This document shows positions 42,501 through 53,537 of a DNA stretch of 64,000 bases, in pieces. This stretch comes from Axinella damicornis. Its lineage: Eukaryota; Porifera; Demospongiae; Axinellida; Axinellidae. The number at the start of each line of letters is the position of its first letter. Within the stretch, counting starts at the first letter, position 1. Where the stretch lies: the NCBI GenBank assembly GCA_963931865.1, contig OZ007508.1, positions 14,010,781 to 14,074,780 on the forward strand, given 5' to 3'. The translations under genes and the position numbers were made by a program. The notes below the pieces were generated by a model. That model ran no database searches and was not told the DNA's origin. It was given only the letters and a program-made list of their open reading frames with translations.

Positions 42501-45181
42501 TGTAGGAATGTAATGTTGGCTGTGGGTAGCTCAACTAATGAGAGAGGAATGAAATGACTGTGATCAATTCTTACTACTGTACAAGTATGTGGGTTTCTAC
42601 TCTTGGCCAGCATACACAGCCACACGTATGGTCTGCAGTTGCACACCATATGTACACACAACACTGATGTAGCTAACACTGCACCAACATTCTCATTTAG
42701 CATCTAGAAGTCTGGCATGTAAAGCTGTTTTGTCATATGCCAATCAGTTTAAATTAAACCCCTTCCCACAGCATTAACCTTGTCTTTGACTCCTCACCCA
42801 TTAATAGTCCATAGTTGTATGCAAGGTGCGGATGTAGACATCCAGGACTAACTAACAAACACATGATTGTACGCATGCACACACTCACACATGCACGCAC
42901 ACACGCATGCACGCATACATGCACGCACGCATGCACGCACGCACGCACGTACGCACGCATGCACGCATGCATGCACGCACGCACACACGCATGCACACAC
43001 GTACGCACGATGCACACATACCACACACACACACACACAAACACAGAAACTTAATGCACTAGAATGTTTGCGTTGGCAGAAACCTCACTGCATGACTGTG
43101 AGATAGCTGAACAACTATGAAAGTAAGTACAGTATTCTTGTGAAAGAGAGTCCATGGACAGTGCTTCTCACATGCTCATAAAACAAGTTGGCTGGGTGCT
43201 TTTTTAAAATCTTGCATCATCGGTTAGCATCCACAGCCAGCGTAGTCTACGAAGTACAGAAGCTGCACTCAGCCAAATATTTGTCAGTAGCAAATAGTGA
43301 GCCTGATAGTAGTAGAAACCAGTGCATTCATCATCGCCAGGTGTACAGAAGGCTCTACAGACTATAATATTATGCTCAATCATAAGTGAAATGAAAGTGA
43401 AACTACAACTACCTAGAAATTTCCACAGTTCCAGTGCACTCAAACCAACAATTTTTCTTGAGTGACTGAGGCCATCTTGCTAGACTGATTGATGCTGATT
43501 CAAGTAAACTTGGAACCTACCGTATAGCCGGAAAATTTGGCGGGGAATTTAATTTGGCGGTTTGGCGGATTATGAACGCACCGCCAAATTAAATTCCGCC
43601 AATATTTTGTCATGACATGTGTGGGCGGGGTCTCGTAGCGAAGCTCGAGCTATATACGTAGCTCTCGCGCAAGCACTCATAATACTATAGTACCTCTGTC
43701 TCTGATCTGCCAGAAATAGCGAGCAGGCAGCTGGTCGGCCAGAAATAGCGAGCAAACAGCCAATATCTTCCTGGGTACATGGCAGATGATGGCGCTCCTT
43801 CGCATCACTGCTACTGCGTACCACTCGCACGGCATTTCCTCTCCTGCACTCGCATCCCAGAGGTTTTTCGTAGACATGGCAACACAGCTCTCCACCGCAA
43901 ACTCGGACTCCATCGCAGCCTACTGACACAAGATCTCACGTAAACCACCGAGCGCTCCGCGGCCACGCGGCCGTGCGGTTAGTATGACATCATTCTCGCT
44001 CTGCAAATTTCCAAATCCGCCAAATTTTAATCCGCCAAATGCAATTCACAGCCTTTTAGAGCCAATCCGCCAAATTTAATTCCCACCAAATTTTCCAGCC
44101 ATACGGTATACGGGAAATTGAGCCAAAAGTGGGGGGTGGGTACTCTTTTGTGATACTACTGTATTTGCTATCCACAGTGGGTGACATTCATGGTGGACAG
44201 ACAACATGGTGGTGACACGTAATTTCCACAACATGCATTGGGGTGGCAGAAAGCCACTACAGATATTGCTAATGTAAAACATTTCTTTCTATACAGCCCA
44301 TTGAGGCCATGTAATACACCACATTGGATGTTAAACAGGTCCATCTGAAGAGTGATTCAAGCAACCAAGGGTTGCATGGGTCTGGGTACATATGACATTC
44401 CAAGGGGTGCATGCATGCTGCAGTGTTTGGAAAGGCCAATGGAAACACAAACCTGCTCCTCCACAGAGTTGGACTTCACTCACGAGGATCCAGTCTATCA
44501 GGCTGGTCTCTGCTGGGAATGTGAAGCGGATGTGAAAGAATTTGTAATCAGCAATGCTATTCTGATCCGTTGTGACCACCAGTGAGACATTTCGAAGAGT
44601 TCTATCATCCTGACTCAGATCCTGGTTGCCAACAATGACATGAGACAAGGGTACATCTGGATTGAAGACATTACTATCACTCCAGAAGAGCTCAGCAGGA
44701 GGTAGTCCAATTCCACTGGATGGGATGTTGTAGAAGAACAGATTCACTTGCCTCACTTTAGATAGTTCGTTGGTGAAAGCGATGTTGACCTCTCTGTCCC
44801 ACGCAAAGACTTTACGGGTATCGAGTTCTGCACTCCCAGAGTCACCATCAAACAGTACCCCACCAATTGGGCAAGTGATAGTACCACTCTCTATGAAACA
44901 GTTTGGACTAGTAGTGGGGCTGTTGTTGTACGCAATGGGAATCAGGGTTATGTAATATGAGTTCACTGATACTGGAAACAGAATAAAGAATAAGAAGTGG
45001 TTTAGTAGTAGCTACAGTACATACAGGACTTGCAATGAGTAGGCAGCCCATTAACTGAGCCTGGACTAAACGAGGTAGGTAACTTACTTGGTGTAGTACA
45101 TGTGGTAGCTGCTGCTAGCAAGAAGAGAGCATGTGCTGAAATCAACACAAACATCAGTCCTTTCCAACCTCCACCATACAT
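31936..45181 (-). CDS. RTK gene 2: DDR-like receptor tyrosine kinase, 5 exons, 989 aa
   Basis: Coding exons are 45181-45088, 44971-44453, 42534-42247, 35601-35185 and 33587-31936; they total 2970 nt, exactly 990 codons. Domain order and intron phases are identical to gene 1. In the kinase domain the two proteins differ at roughly 17 positions plus one small indel, while the DS-like module, stalk and juxtamembrane region differ more. No frameshift or premature stop is seen, so both copies appear to be active genes. The gene is transcribed toward gene 1, and the introns carry a different set of mobile-element insertions. Expected role as for gene 1: plasma-membrane receptor for an unknown ligand. 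Confidence 0.88.
33978..34434. mobile_element. TA-flanked MITE, gene 2 intron (shared with gene 1)
   Basis: Paralogue of 12380-12827 at the same intron position, with TA at 33976-33977 and 34435-34436. It therefore inserted before the gene 1/2 duplication. Confidence 0.72.
35185..35601 (-). CDS. RTK gene 2 exon 4: V-type Ig domain and stalk
   Basis: Ig landmarks VLTCEVYG, VRWWRETG and DTGRYVCDAD are present. The linker after the domain is nine residues longer than in gene 1 and contains GTGGTSATG. Acceptor CATGCAG|TGG and donor ACAG|GTTAGT. The upstream intron contains the gag relic, the long hairpin and several TIR elements. Confidence 0.86.
36640..37255 (+). pseudogene. Remnant of the CDDCRKKLSK-type gene, gene 2 intron (empty site)
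   Basis: Same remnant as in the gene 1 intron but uninterrupted: ...GCCAGCAATTAGTTAAGTGA... runs across the TTAA target. It has the stop TAG at the same place. This gives the pre-insertion state for the 1.9-kb TTAA element. Confidence 0.45.
37353..37940. mobile_element. TIR element, gene 2 intron (shared with gene 1)
   Basis: Paralogue of 17434-17976, with an extra internal stretch of about 50 bases near 37636-37680 (GTCTCGTTATAGTAGCAGGC...). Confidence 0.65.
38355..38395. repeat. T-rich run in gene 2 intron
   Basis: A TTTTTTTTTTCTTTTTTTTT tract, present in gene 2 but not in gene 1 at the matching site near 18405. Confidence 0.7.
38778..38935. repeat. Large hairpin in gene 2 intron
   Basis: Two inverted arms of about 70 bases (from CTATAAAGACTCCATTCTGA through AACTGCATGGCATAGT-type sequence) around an eight-base loop. 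The right arm corresponds to 19405-19480 of gene 1, which lacks the left arm, so the inverted copy formed after duplication. A weaker third copy lies near 39583-39655. Confidence 0.65.
39045..39540 (-). pseudogene. Decayed Ty3/Gypsy-type retrotransposon fragment (gag start)
   Basis: From an ATG near 39540 the minus strand reads MATAFGQIQEF, a stop, then a region with AYIERVELYFAAND and VAVFLSVIGGK, which resembles the start of Gypsy-type gag proteins of marine invertebrates. Further stops follow within about 70 codons. Gene 1 lacks this insert at the matching site near 19560. No LTRs or pol were identified. Confidence 0.55.
39776..40631. mobile_element. TIR element with ATTATCGGCAC iterons, gene 2 intron
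   Basis: Inverted ends: (GTAGC)GTAAnCCACCAATTATCG on the left, CCGATAATTGGTGGTTTACG on the right. Subterminal copies of CAATTATCGGCAC / CCGATAAT occur near 39965, 40025, 40575 and 40605. No transposase. Similar ATTATCGTGCAG motifs stand alone near 20200-20270. Confidence 0.6.
40734..41247. repeat. Interspersed repeat family R, copy in gene 2 intron
   Basis: Starts GAGGGGCAACCGCACTCCTG and ends CCCCTACCAGGAGTGTAAT, so the ends share an inverted CACTCCTGGTAG. The interior has two related blocks around GATCACGGCnGTGTGGTCAG-AATCTnTGTnG and a CACCAAGGTGAGTTTC block. Other copies: 45825-46533, 54525-55180 (inverted), 55692-56165, 56188-56262 (start only), 57092-57576. Confidence 0.65.
42247..42534 (-). 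CDS. RTK gene 2 exon 3: Ig-like domain 1
   Basis: 288 nt with the Ig landmarks NLSCTVA, FQWQWT and ARNYTCRAS. Acceptor CATTAG|TTGAG and donor AATT|GTAAGT, both phase 1. Residue changes relative to gene 1 fall mostly in strands E-G and their loops. Confidence 0.86.
42870..43048. repeat. Microsatellite (CACG/CA-rich)
   Basis: Irregular ACGC/ATGC/ACAC tandem repeats ending in a pure CA run, in the gene 2 intron between the DS-like and Ig1 exons. Long His/Thr or Cys/Val frames here are repeat artefacts. Confidence 0.9.
43520..44106. mobile_element. TA-flanked TIR element (CCGTATAGCCGGAAAATTTG ends)
   Basis: TA at 43518-43519 and 44107-44108; inverted ends with repeated TTTGGCGG / CCGCCAAA iterons. 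A minus-strand frame inside (to 43929) has no domain I recognise. The final bases of the window (from about 63985) begin another copy of the same end. Confidence 0.72.
44107..44452. other. Gene 2 intron 2 remainder (flank of DS-like exon)
   Basis: Contains the conserved run around AAGCCACTACAGATATTGCT that is also found in intron 2 of genes 1 and 3. No coding signal. Confidence 0.6.
44453..44971 (-). CDS. RTK gene 2 exon 2: DS-like module
   Basis: Acceptor TTTCCAG|TATCAG, donor GCAG|GTTTGT. It has the same core as gene 1 (AWDREVNIAFT, FFYNIPSSGIGLPPAELFW, GNQDLSQDDRTLRNVSLVVT, LIDWILVSEVQLCG) but four more residues, mostly in the variable loop after the AELFW block. Confidence 0.8.
45088..45181 (-). 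CDS. RTK gene 2 exon 1: signal peptide
   Basis: ATG at 45181 starts a 31-codon signal sequence (MYGGGWKGLMFVLISAH, then ALFLLAAATT). The donor is CAA|GTAAGTT, phase 1. It is one codon longer than exon 1 of gene 1, with the same Cys-Thr-Thr-Pro end. Confidence 0.83.
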
Positions 45182-45824
45182 CTGCAGGATTAGAACATAC
45201 GACACAATGTAGATCATTAAGCACTGCATCCTTGTTTCAGTTGTTCCATGCAAGGGTCCTCTGAACACTGAGTTATGGTAGGTATCACCCATGCAAGAGT
45301 TATGGTAGGTATCACCCATGCATATAATGGGGTGAGCCTAAGCAAGTCCCGAATTACCAGTGTGTAGTCCATTCAATATCACCGTCCTTATCACAGAGTC
45401 AGTAGACTCTATATGTAGGGATAGAACGGACGTGCAATATATCTCAATAACGGTAAACTTATAAGCCTTTATAGCAATGTACCATTCATCTTGGAGTGCT
45501 TACATGACCAACGACTCATGAAGAACCAGGTGGTCTATATATTTCTATACCATAGTGTCCTGTTAATACGCTGCCCCCCCCCCCCCCCCCCCCAAAAAAA
45601 AAAAAAAAAAATTGGACACCACATCCAGCCTAAAGTGGGGAGGGGGCTTATATTCAAACAAGTACATTAAAAATGTATGGACATGTAGGGATAGCAGAAC
45701 AGCAAAATGCCCTAGGTGATGCCTCCATAGTACGCCGTTCCTCACAACGGGTGGAACTCGTTGAAGTTGGCATGGTTGGCGAGTTCCATTGCGAGGTCAG
45801 GGTTCATTCTTGCGATTACGTCAT

Positions 45825-46533
45825 GATTGTTGCAACCGCGGTTGAGACTCACCGTGGCGCAAGCTAAGTATAGTATTGCAGTTTGTTACTATTAACGCAC
45901 ATGCCACGTGGCAACCATGCTCAGTCGATGCCAAATTGAGGGAAGGCAAGAAATTCAGATTACAGCGCTCACAACTTCACCAGCTTGTGCATGTAAGCGT
46001 CAGTGAATGAGAGTGATCACGGCCGTGTGGTCAGAATCTTTGTGGGCCTTTCGTGAGAGCTGTACCGGCAGCAAAAGTTGAAGAGAGTGCTCGAGCAATG
46101 GTGGCCGACGGTGAGACAAAAGTGCTTATAGCTCCACTACCAAGGTGAGTTTCATTACCAAAATTGAAGGGCTAGAACCATAGTGGTCTAACCCACAAAC
46201 ATTGAACTAGCTCCCCTAAACTTGAGAATACTGGTAAAATGTGTTTCAGGAGCTGCTGAAAACTCAAGAATTTGAAAATTTCAGTCATATGCTCATACCC
46301 ATTGCATATTTTTTACTCCATTTTTGTGCAATTCATGCAATTTCCAGTACTTGATTTTGGGTTAGACCACTCTGGTTCTCAGCCCTTCAATTGTACACTT
46401 GGGTCACTGCATGATAGCGATCATGACGGTGTAGGCAGATTCTTTGTAGGCCATTCCTAAGGTAGTCAGAGGTTATTTACATTACATTACATCACGTGGC
46501 ATAATTTTTCCCCTACCAGGCCAGGAGTGTAAT
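45825..46533. repeat. Repeat family R, copy between genes 2 and 3, with nested MITE
   Basis: Same order of blocks as the copy at 40734-41247. A 230-base TIR insert (46164-46393) splits it at AAAATTGTAC. Confidence 0.6.
46164..46393. mobile_element. MITE nested in repeat R (GAAGGGCTnAGAACCA ends)
   Basis: About 30-bp inverted ends TTGAAGGGCTAGAACCATAG / reverse complement, with AATT on both sides. The uninterrupted R copies (for example 57400) give the empty site AAAATTGTACGG. Confidence 0.65.
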
Positions 46534-46835
46534 AATTCATGTCGCCTAGCAACCATGCGAACAACAGGTATGTATAAGTCAGTTCCATGGTGGCAATTGG
46601 GCTGTATGGGCCCCCACCTATATTACATAGTAAGTGGCTAGTAAGTGGCTATCAACAGTCCTGGCTATACATGTACACTAAAATGTTTTAAGCATGTGCA
46701 TGTCTGTCCGTGTGCGTGTGACTAACAGAAGTAGGGGGTTCTGGGGGCGGGGCTAGACTAGTGATATGCACATGACCTCTGTATCTTAACACCCTCCGAA
46801 TCTCGAATACTCGATAACTTAGGGTAGGGGCAGTG

Positions 46836-47132
46836 GACACAATCAGGGAGCAGCAGCTGAAACGAATGCAATTGTGGAGCAGCAGCTGAAGTGGATGTAA
46901 TCAGGATTAGTAGCTAAAGTAGATGCAATCAGGGAGCAGCAACTGAAGCGGACACAATTGGGGAGCATAACACGGCTGAAGCGAACGCAATCAGGGAGCA
47001 GCAGCTGAAGTGGATGCAATTGGGGAGCAGCAGCTGAAGCGGAAATAATTGGGGAGCAGCAGCTAAAGCAGAAATAATCGGGGAGCAGATGTGGCTGAAG
47101 CGAAAGCAGTCGGGGAGTAGCAGCTCTGTACA
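46836..47132. repeat. Minisatellite, same unit as 2478-2756 in opposite orientation
   Basis: Tandem copies around GGGAGCAGCAGCTGAAGCGG + ATGCAATT. The right flank (AGCTCTGTACAGAGAGCTGC, then GCGAAGCTACTTG) is the reverse complement of the left flank of the 2.4-kb locus, so the array travelled together with its flank. Confidence 0.78.
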
Positions 47133-50100
47133 GAGAGCTGCCCGGTGTGTGCCAGATTGCTCATCCGGTGAGTGAGGAACAGTAGGTGAGCAAGTGAAGC
47201 AAGCGAAGCTACTTGTAGTATTAAATGAACCCAATTACACACCTAATCAGAGGAGGTTGGACACAATTTCTGCGCACGTGACTATGCGCTGCGCTTGAAC
47301 AGAAATAATTGCGTGTTTTACATTCCTAACCTTGCCAGCCTCGTTCCCAAGTCAATATGGCCTGGGACCGAGGGAACTCAAAATTGCCAACGAGAAGTGA
47401 AGCTGCATGCAGTTGGGAAGTTTGAAAGGTTAAAGATGCTTCAGGTTGGGAAGGCTTCCAGTTGGAGTACCGGGAGTGTGGCTTCTCCGCCATCCCGCGC
47501 GGCCGATCCTTCAAGAGGCCGTACAGCCTAAGGATCCGGGGGTTGAACGGGGTTGACGGCATATTTGGAATCTACTCTACTGGAGCTTTCGAATGATGCC
47601 AAGTTTGTTGAGATTCTCGTAAAGACTACCGAGAACACAATTCGGCATAGTAAACATCTATATAAATTCGTAGGTCACATGACCGTATCCAAACTCCTCT
47701 GACACCTAATGGAATAGTAGCATTACATGTAGTGTTTCTTGGATATCAACTGTTGACATGCACTTCCCATTTACTAACGTGCTACTGGAGTAACTAAGGT
47801 CAGGAGCACATGAGCCACCGAAGGCGGCGAAGGAGCGTCGAACTAGTATAGACATGTTGTAATCCCTCACGCCTTACAGTCATACCTTATATGGAAGACC
47901 TTTGCGGTACTGCACAAATGCCAATTTGTCTTTCACACTTTACGTAACGGCCTCTTGCCATATAAGGTAAAATTTTGGGGCGTGTGAATTAAGGACTGCT
48001 ACTTCGGCTAGGGCTCACGCACTCCTGCTAAGGTCTTCAATTTGCACAAAATCTGAGTCTTTTTTTGCTACCGGCTACAATAATTGCTGCTTCACTTCCT
48101 GTTGGGTCTGGCCATTCATCCTCTATATGGTCAGTACTGTGTGTATGCTCTGTATACTGTGTAGTCTGTAAGGTGTGTATATATAGGAGCCTACCAGAGT
48201 TCCCTAAAAGGCGCAGGGATCACTATACTGTGGGTTGTGGTTCAGACTGGCCGCCTACAACTTGTAAAACCTTGTTGCAGCCATACGCTGCAACCACTAA
48301 TTTTATCCTTATAAGGTATTGTGCAGGTTCGAGTTGCTAAGCTACACATGGTCTGTTTATTCTACACTGTATAGCTGACATAATTTAACACACCAACAGT
48401 AGGTGCATAACGGGGTGGGGATACTACATAAACAAGTCTCTACTCTGCCAGTCTAGGAACTCTAAGGGCAGCCTTAGCTGTTGCATAATAGTACAAATTG
48501 TTTTGAACACAGCACATCTAAATGCATCCTTCATCTGAATTCACTTTCACCTTCTGGCCTGGCCAACTAAATCACCGGAGTGGACTTACAGATAGCGGAC
48601 CTCCTCTGACAGATTAGGCTATACGGCGTATAAACAGTCCTATTGCTAAACACATGAGTGCAGTTAACTGCCTATATGTACATTGCAGGTCAGGCTGTGA
48701 ATCCTCAAAAGCATCCTAAACATATAACATATGCTACTCTGTGCATGTAAAGAGGTAATTATGTGGAGGACCAGAACTGTTAAATAGTGTTAATTAGTGT
48801 TTGTGCAATATTGGAGGGAGCCCCTTGGTGCGCAGGGCGAATTCTTTTGTGTATTGTAGTCTTGTCCTTACCTTTGTTGTTGTTGAATGGTCTTTTGTTG
48901 TTGCTCTGTATATTTAAGTACCGCTTTGGTTTGTATGTAGTTAGATTCTGAGATTCTGAGATTGTGAGGTTCATTATTACTCTTCGGCTGGGACAAGTTA
49001 ATACCGCCCAGGGTCCATTACACTATGTGACTGTGCACACTCATCATCAGCTGCATTTGTGTGTTTGTACTGCATGGCCTAATCTATCAGCAGAGGTCGA
49101 ATTAAACAACATGTGCACTGTAGTGGACATTGTGGGATGAGCCTGACTGGCACATATGCACACGACTCGCAATGAGCAATGCAGTAAGGATCTCAGCATA
49201 TAAAAGTATACACATGTACAACATTGAGTCGACAGGTTGAGGAAGGCACACACACACGCACTGCACACTGATCCAGCACACCATGTATTCAGGTGGCTGT
49301 ATGCATGGGCAGCTGAAAACACTGTCAATAAATGTTTGAGGGACGCAGGTATGTGTATTTGGGCGAGCGTGAGCGAGCCCCACACTAGCGTAGTCTCGCG
49401 CGCGGCGCTATATGGCGCTGTACAACGTATATATGTGTACGTCGATATGTCTCCCATACCGTAAATCGGGCGCGTGCAATATAACGTACGAAACATTGCA
49501 TTCATTTCCGGACGTCGTACTGTAAATCTCCGCCGTGCGCGAGAGTCTGGCCGAGACTATGGCGACAACAAAGACCGCACAGATCGATCGTGACCTACCT
49601 ATAGCTACCTCTGTACTTCCCCAGTGGCGACAGCAAAGACGAACAACGCTGGTGGACCTATCTATTCATTCACCTCAGAGCTGTAGCTACGTGTACGTGT
49701 CCTGCAGAGCAGTGTGCAGCATGCACCTGCCATATCCATGAGCCGCTACACTGCTTCAGCTAGCCTCACTCTGTGTTGTGCATATGCAACAGTGTACTTT
49801 TGGTGTGATATTCTGTGACCTGAGCTGTTCTCATGTAGTCACTTCTGATGACAGTCTTGTACGTAGCTAGCTACAACTGTTTCACATAGCTAATTTCGCA
49901 CATGCACTCACTCACGCTCGCCCCACAATGTCACACATTCCACTAGTTACAGTAAGATGTATTATACTATACTAGCTCACATACTTGACGCTAGTGTGGA
50001 GTTTGCTCAGCTACTTGTGTTATGCCATTCATGTTATATGCTATTCCATCCTATCACACACACACACACAAATGATGTCATGCATAGTATCTGCTAATCA

Positions 50101-51400
50101 TGCTAATTGGCTCACAATCGCTGTATCAACATTCACTCAGGAAGAGAAACCTGAGGTTCCTGTACCCTGATGTACTTTCAATATGGTACCCACTGTTTGC
50201 TTAATTGTATTTTCAATGTCCTTCCAACATTCTGCTACAGTACACCAAGAGTGTAAACCAATCAAGCAGAAATCCTGCATGCTGATTGCCTCATACAGTT
50301 CACACTCTACTAACTGGATGTTGCAAGATCTCTGTGCAATAGTATACTACCAAAAGAAGAAAATACACATCGCACGGGAAAAACAGTCTTACAACCCTGC
50401 ACGTTGGGACAACAGCCTCTCCCGGTACCATGCACTGTTGTGTCTACGTACCCACTCCTTGAACACAATGATCCCTTATATATCTTATTAGATACAATGG
50501 TTTTTGTTACTGTAAATAGCCCTATAAATTGTCCCTTCTCCTTTTCACAGGAGCGGGTTTACTTTAACTTTTCAGTTCTCATTTGGTTAACTTAATGGAG
50601 TTGTAGCATTCTGACTAATACCACAGTGCCTAATACTGTATCACTTATCCTTACAGCTATTACCCTCCCAAGTGTATACTGTGGTATGATACTAAGGCAC
50701 TTACAAGGGAGAACCTTTCATACAGCAAACCTTTGCTCAACCCTTGTTACTATATATGTGTAGTGAATCAAGTTAGAGTCCAAGCTCAAGTTCAACGTCT
50801 CACTAATGTGAACATGTCTGTGAAGCATACAGCCTATTATAGGTGAACTGGTGATTCTTACACTTATAAGCGACTATAACTACCATGCCAACGCACCATT
50901 GTTGTTGATCCACTGGTCCAAATTATGGCTCTCTGTAGCTTTTCAGAATTTATCGACTGGACACAGTAGCGCTAGCTGCTTCAGCTTCTGGTACGCAATA
51001 GAGTATACATGCGCGCGCCGCGAACGTCTGGGCCTGCGAGACTAATGCGGCCGGACTCGGGTAGCGCGCATGCGCACCACAAGTGTGCTCCCTCATTGTG
51101 CTGTTGAAGCTATATTGTAATTTCCACACAAGGCACAGCAGTAGTCCAGGTGGTGTAACTTTAAGATGGCTATACATCCCTTGGCTAATATTGTACATGC
51201 ACCCAGCAGATCTTGTGTATGCTTCGGGTACGTGCATGACTTTGGTACTTGAACAGCTGCATGGCACTGACCCGACACAAATCACTTGCAGTTTGACGGC
51301 TTTTTGAATGCTTGTTGATCTTCACTGTATGGAAAAAGTTTCTGGTAGCCAATCCCTGGGGATGAAGCGCAGCAGGTAGCTATCCCATGCCACAGTTATA

Positions 51401-51487
51401 GTCTCGTTCCCAGACCGTTTATCCAGCGTGTGTATCGCTTCCAATAAAAGCGATCCGTCCTGGGGTTGGTTGGGTCTGGGACCGAGA
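51401..51487. mobile_element. 87-bp hairpin of the TAGTCTCGTTCCCAGAC end family
   Basis: TAGTCTCGTTCCCAGACC and GGTCTGGGACCGAGACTA face each other around about 50 bases. Looks like the minimal form of the Mutator-like family at 3396-4179. Confidence 0.55.
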
Positions 51488-51813
51488 CTAAGACAAGAGT
51501 TGAATTGTTGAATTTGGTTTTCAGCAGGTTGGGTCTGTTGCCCCTTCATTCTCTATGTTCACAAAAGCTATTGCTGCTCAAACACACCACCTTGGAGTCT
51601 CATTTGTGATCTGGTGGGAATTCTTCCATCTCATCTGAGGTCTTTGACCACCTGGCCTTCGTGAAGGCTACAGATATTATAGCATAGTAGCAGCCTTGAT
51701 AACAAAAGAAGATGCAACAACAGAGCTAATAAGTAAAGTCAAACTATTGCCAAGGTGAATAGGAACACATGCAGTCAAATTAACTCAGCCTGTATCATGC
51801 TGTTCTTCAATGA

Positions 51814-53537
51814 CTATGGAATGTCGCTATATGCATGTAGGGATGCCAATGAAGACTGGATCTCGTCAAAGTCGGCTCGCTCGATTGGCTCGTGTTCCCA
51901 GCAACGCAGCATGACTTCATATACTTCGGGTGGGCAGTCTTCTGGCCTTGGTAGCAACTGCCTGTCTAGGCCTTTCACGGAATCGTCAATCACTTCTTGG
52001 TCCGTCATCCCTTCGTAAGGCTGTTTCTTGGCAAGCGTGAAGATCTCCCACACAGTCACGCCAAATGCCCAGACATCCGTTTTCTCTGCAAATTGACCAT
52101 AGAAACACTCGTTGGCCATCCACCTTATAGGCAGCAAAACACGGCCCCTGATCTGATAGTAGTCAGAGGAGTAGAGGCTTCTGCTCATGCCAAAATCTGC
52201 AATTTTCACAAGGTAGTTTGCACCAACTAAACAGTTTCTTGTGGCCAGGTCTCTGTGGACAAATCGCAGTGATGCCAAATATTGAATTCCCATGGCTATC
52301 TGCAGGGCCATGTAGAGGAGGGTTGATGGAGGAAGCTGGTTCTCACCGGAGGGAGCTTCTAAGGGTGCTATCTCAAACTTACGCAGGTACCGATTCAGAT
52401 CTCCATTTTCCATGTACTCCATGATAATGAACGGATTCTCAGACAAGCAGATTCCAAGCAAACGAACAATGTTGTCATTGTTGAGACGAGACATGAATTT
52501 AATTTCCTTCTCAAAACCCTCTTTCATGGGTCTTTCTGAATCTAGCTTGAGTTTCTTCAAGGCCACAAGAATTGATATACTCTTATCATCGTCAGAAGTA
52601 CTTAGTTTCAGATCCTTCAAGCTAAGTCCAATGGTCTCCGCCAAAACTACTTGACCAAATTGCCCAACACCTAGATTTCGCTTCTCACGGATTTGCTGAG
52701 CTGTGACCTCCATGGGGCCTTCTGATCTCTTCAATGGCTGAGGATCACAGTAAATGGGTGCATATGGGTACAATTCAGTGTCTGTTGGCGACACAGATCT
52801 GGCTTCTCGGAAGTGAGATGGAGTGATAGACTCACTGTAAATCGGTGCAGGATGGGAAGGTGGGGAGGAGGGCCTGTGAGAACTCGGCGATGGAACTTGT
52901 GAGGGTTCTGCGAAAATGTTGATCTGTCCTGGGCTATCAGCCATATCTAGAGAAGGGGCTCTCCCTGATCTTATATCACCATCAGTACAATCTGCTTGGG
53001 TGTATGAGGGATTGATTTGAGAGTAGGGCTCATGCCTCACCTTTAACAGCACGGGATCTGGTTCTGATGGCTTTGAGGAGATGGAGTTATGCTGATTGTT
53101 CATGTCAACAAGCTCAAGGTGTCCACTGCTACCCCTGTTATCAGCTGTAGTATACGTATCAGTAAAGTAAAGACTATTCGGAAGAGGTGGTGGTGAAGAC
53201 CTTTTCACTTTGGAGTACAATGGCTCTGGAGTATAGTTCTTCTTGTTGAATGTAATTTGAAGTTTTCCATTGCACTGCTTCCACCTGGCTAACATGATAA
53301 CTGCAATGAGAACTACGACTACTATGATTGCTACGATGAGTGCACCAACTACACCCCCTATGATACCCCCTATGATTCCCCCTATGTCACTGGATGAAGA
53401 TGAAGGAAGGGATGTGATTAAAGGGGATGTAATCAAGGAAGGGGACATGATCGAGGGAGGGGACATGATTGAGGAAGGGGACATGATCGAGGGAAGCGAT
53501 GTGATTGAGGGAGTGGAAGAAGGGACCCCATCTGACT
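51814..53537 (-). CDS. RTK gene 3 exon 5: repetitive stalk, TM, juxtamembrane and tyrosine kinase
   Basis: The acceptor CTTACAG|AGTCAG joins in frame to exon 3. The first coding part is a stalk made of six-residue units such as SPSSIM, SPPSIM and SPSLIT (an 18-nt tandem repeat), then SSSSSD and a TM segment that opens with a glycine zipper (IGGIIGGIIGGVVGALI). The juxtamembrane region has EPLYSKVK, EPYSQINPSYTQ (an NPxY motif), PIYSES and YAPIYCDP. The kinase has GVGQFGQV, VALKK, EIKFMSRL, FVHRDLATRN, KIADFGMSR, DYYQ and LPIRWMANE. The two Tyr/Pro repeats of genes 1 and 2 are not present. Confidence 0.92.

Larger units (their letters stand above)
45182..51813. other. Intergenic region between gene 2 and gene 3
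   Basis: Holds repeat R with its nested MITE, the minisatellite at 46836-47132, short CTCGTTCCCA-type hairpins (47339, 51401-51487) and otherwise non-coding sequence. Frames at 48-51 kb are short, without domains. The run CATGCCAACGCACCATnGTTG near 50884 is a remnant shared with the flanks of genes 1 and 2. Confidence 0.6.

Noticed and set aside
42754..43106. His/Thr-rich and Cys/Val/Ala-rich frames on both strands
   Set aside because: They read an ACGC/CACA microsatellite; open only because the repeat lacks stops.
49047..49505. 152-codon minus-strand frame in the intergenic region
   Set aside because: No ATG-supported domain; composition and CA-rich parts suggest chance. Short GAGCGAGCCCCAC inverted motifs nearby were too weak to define an element.
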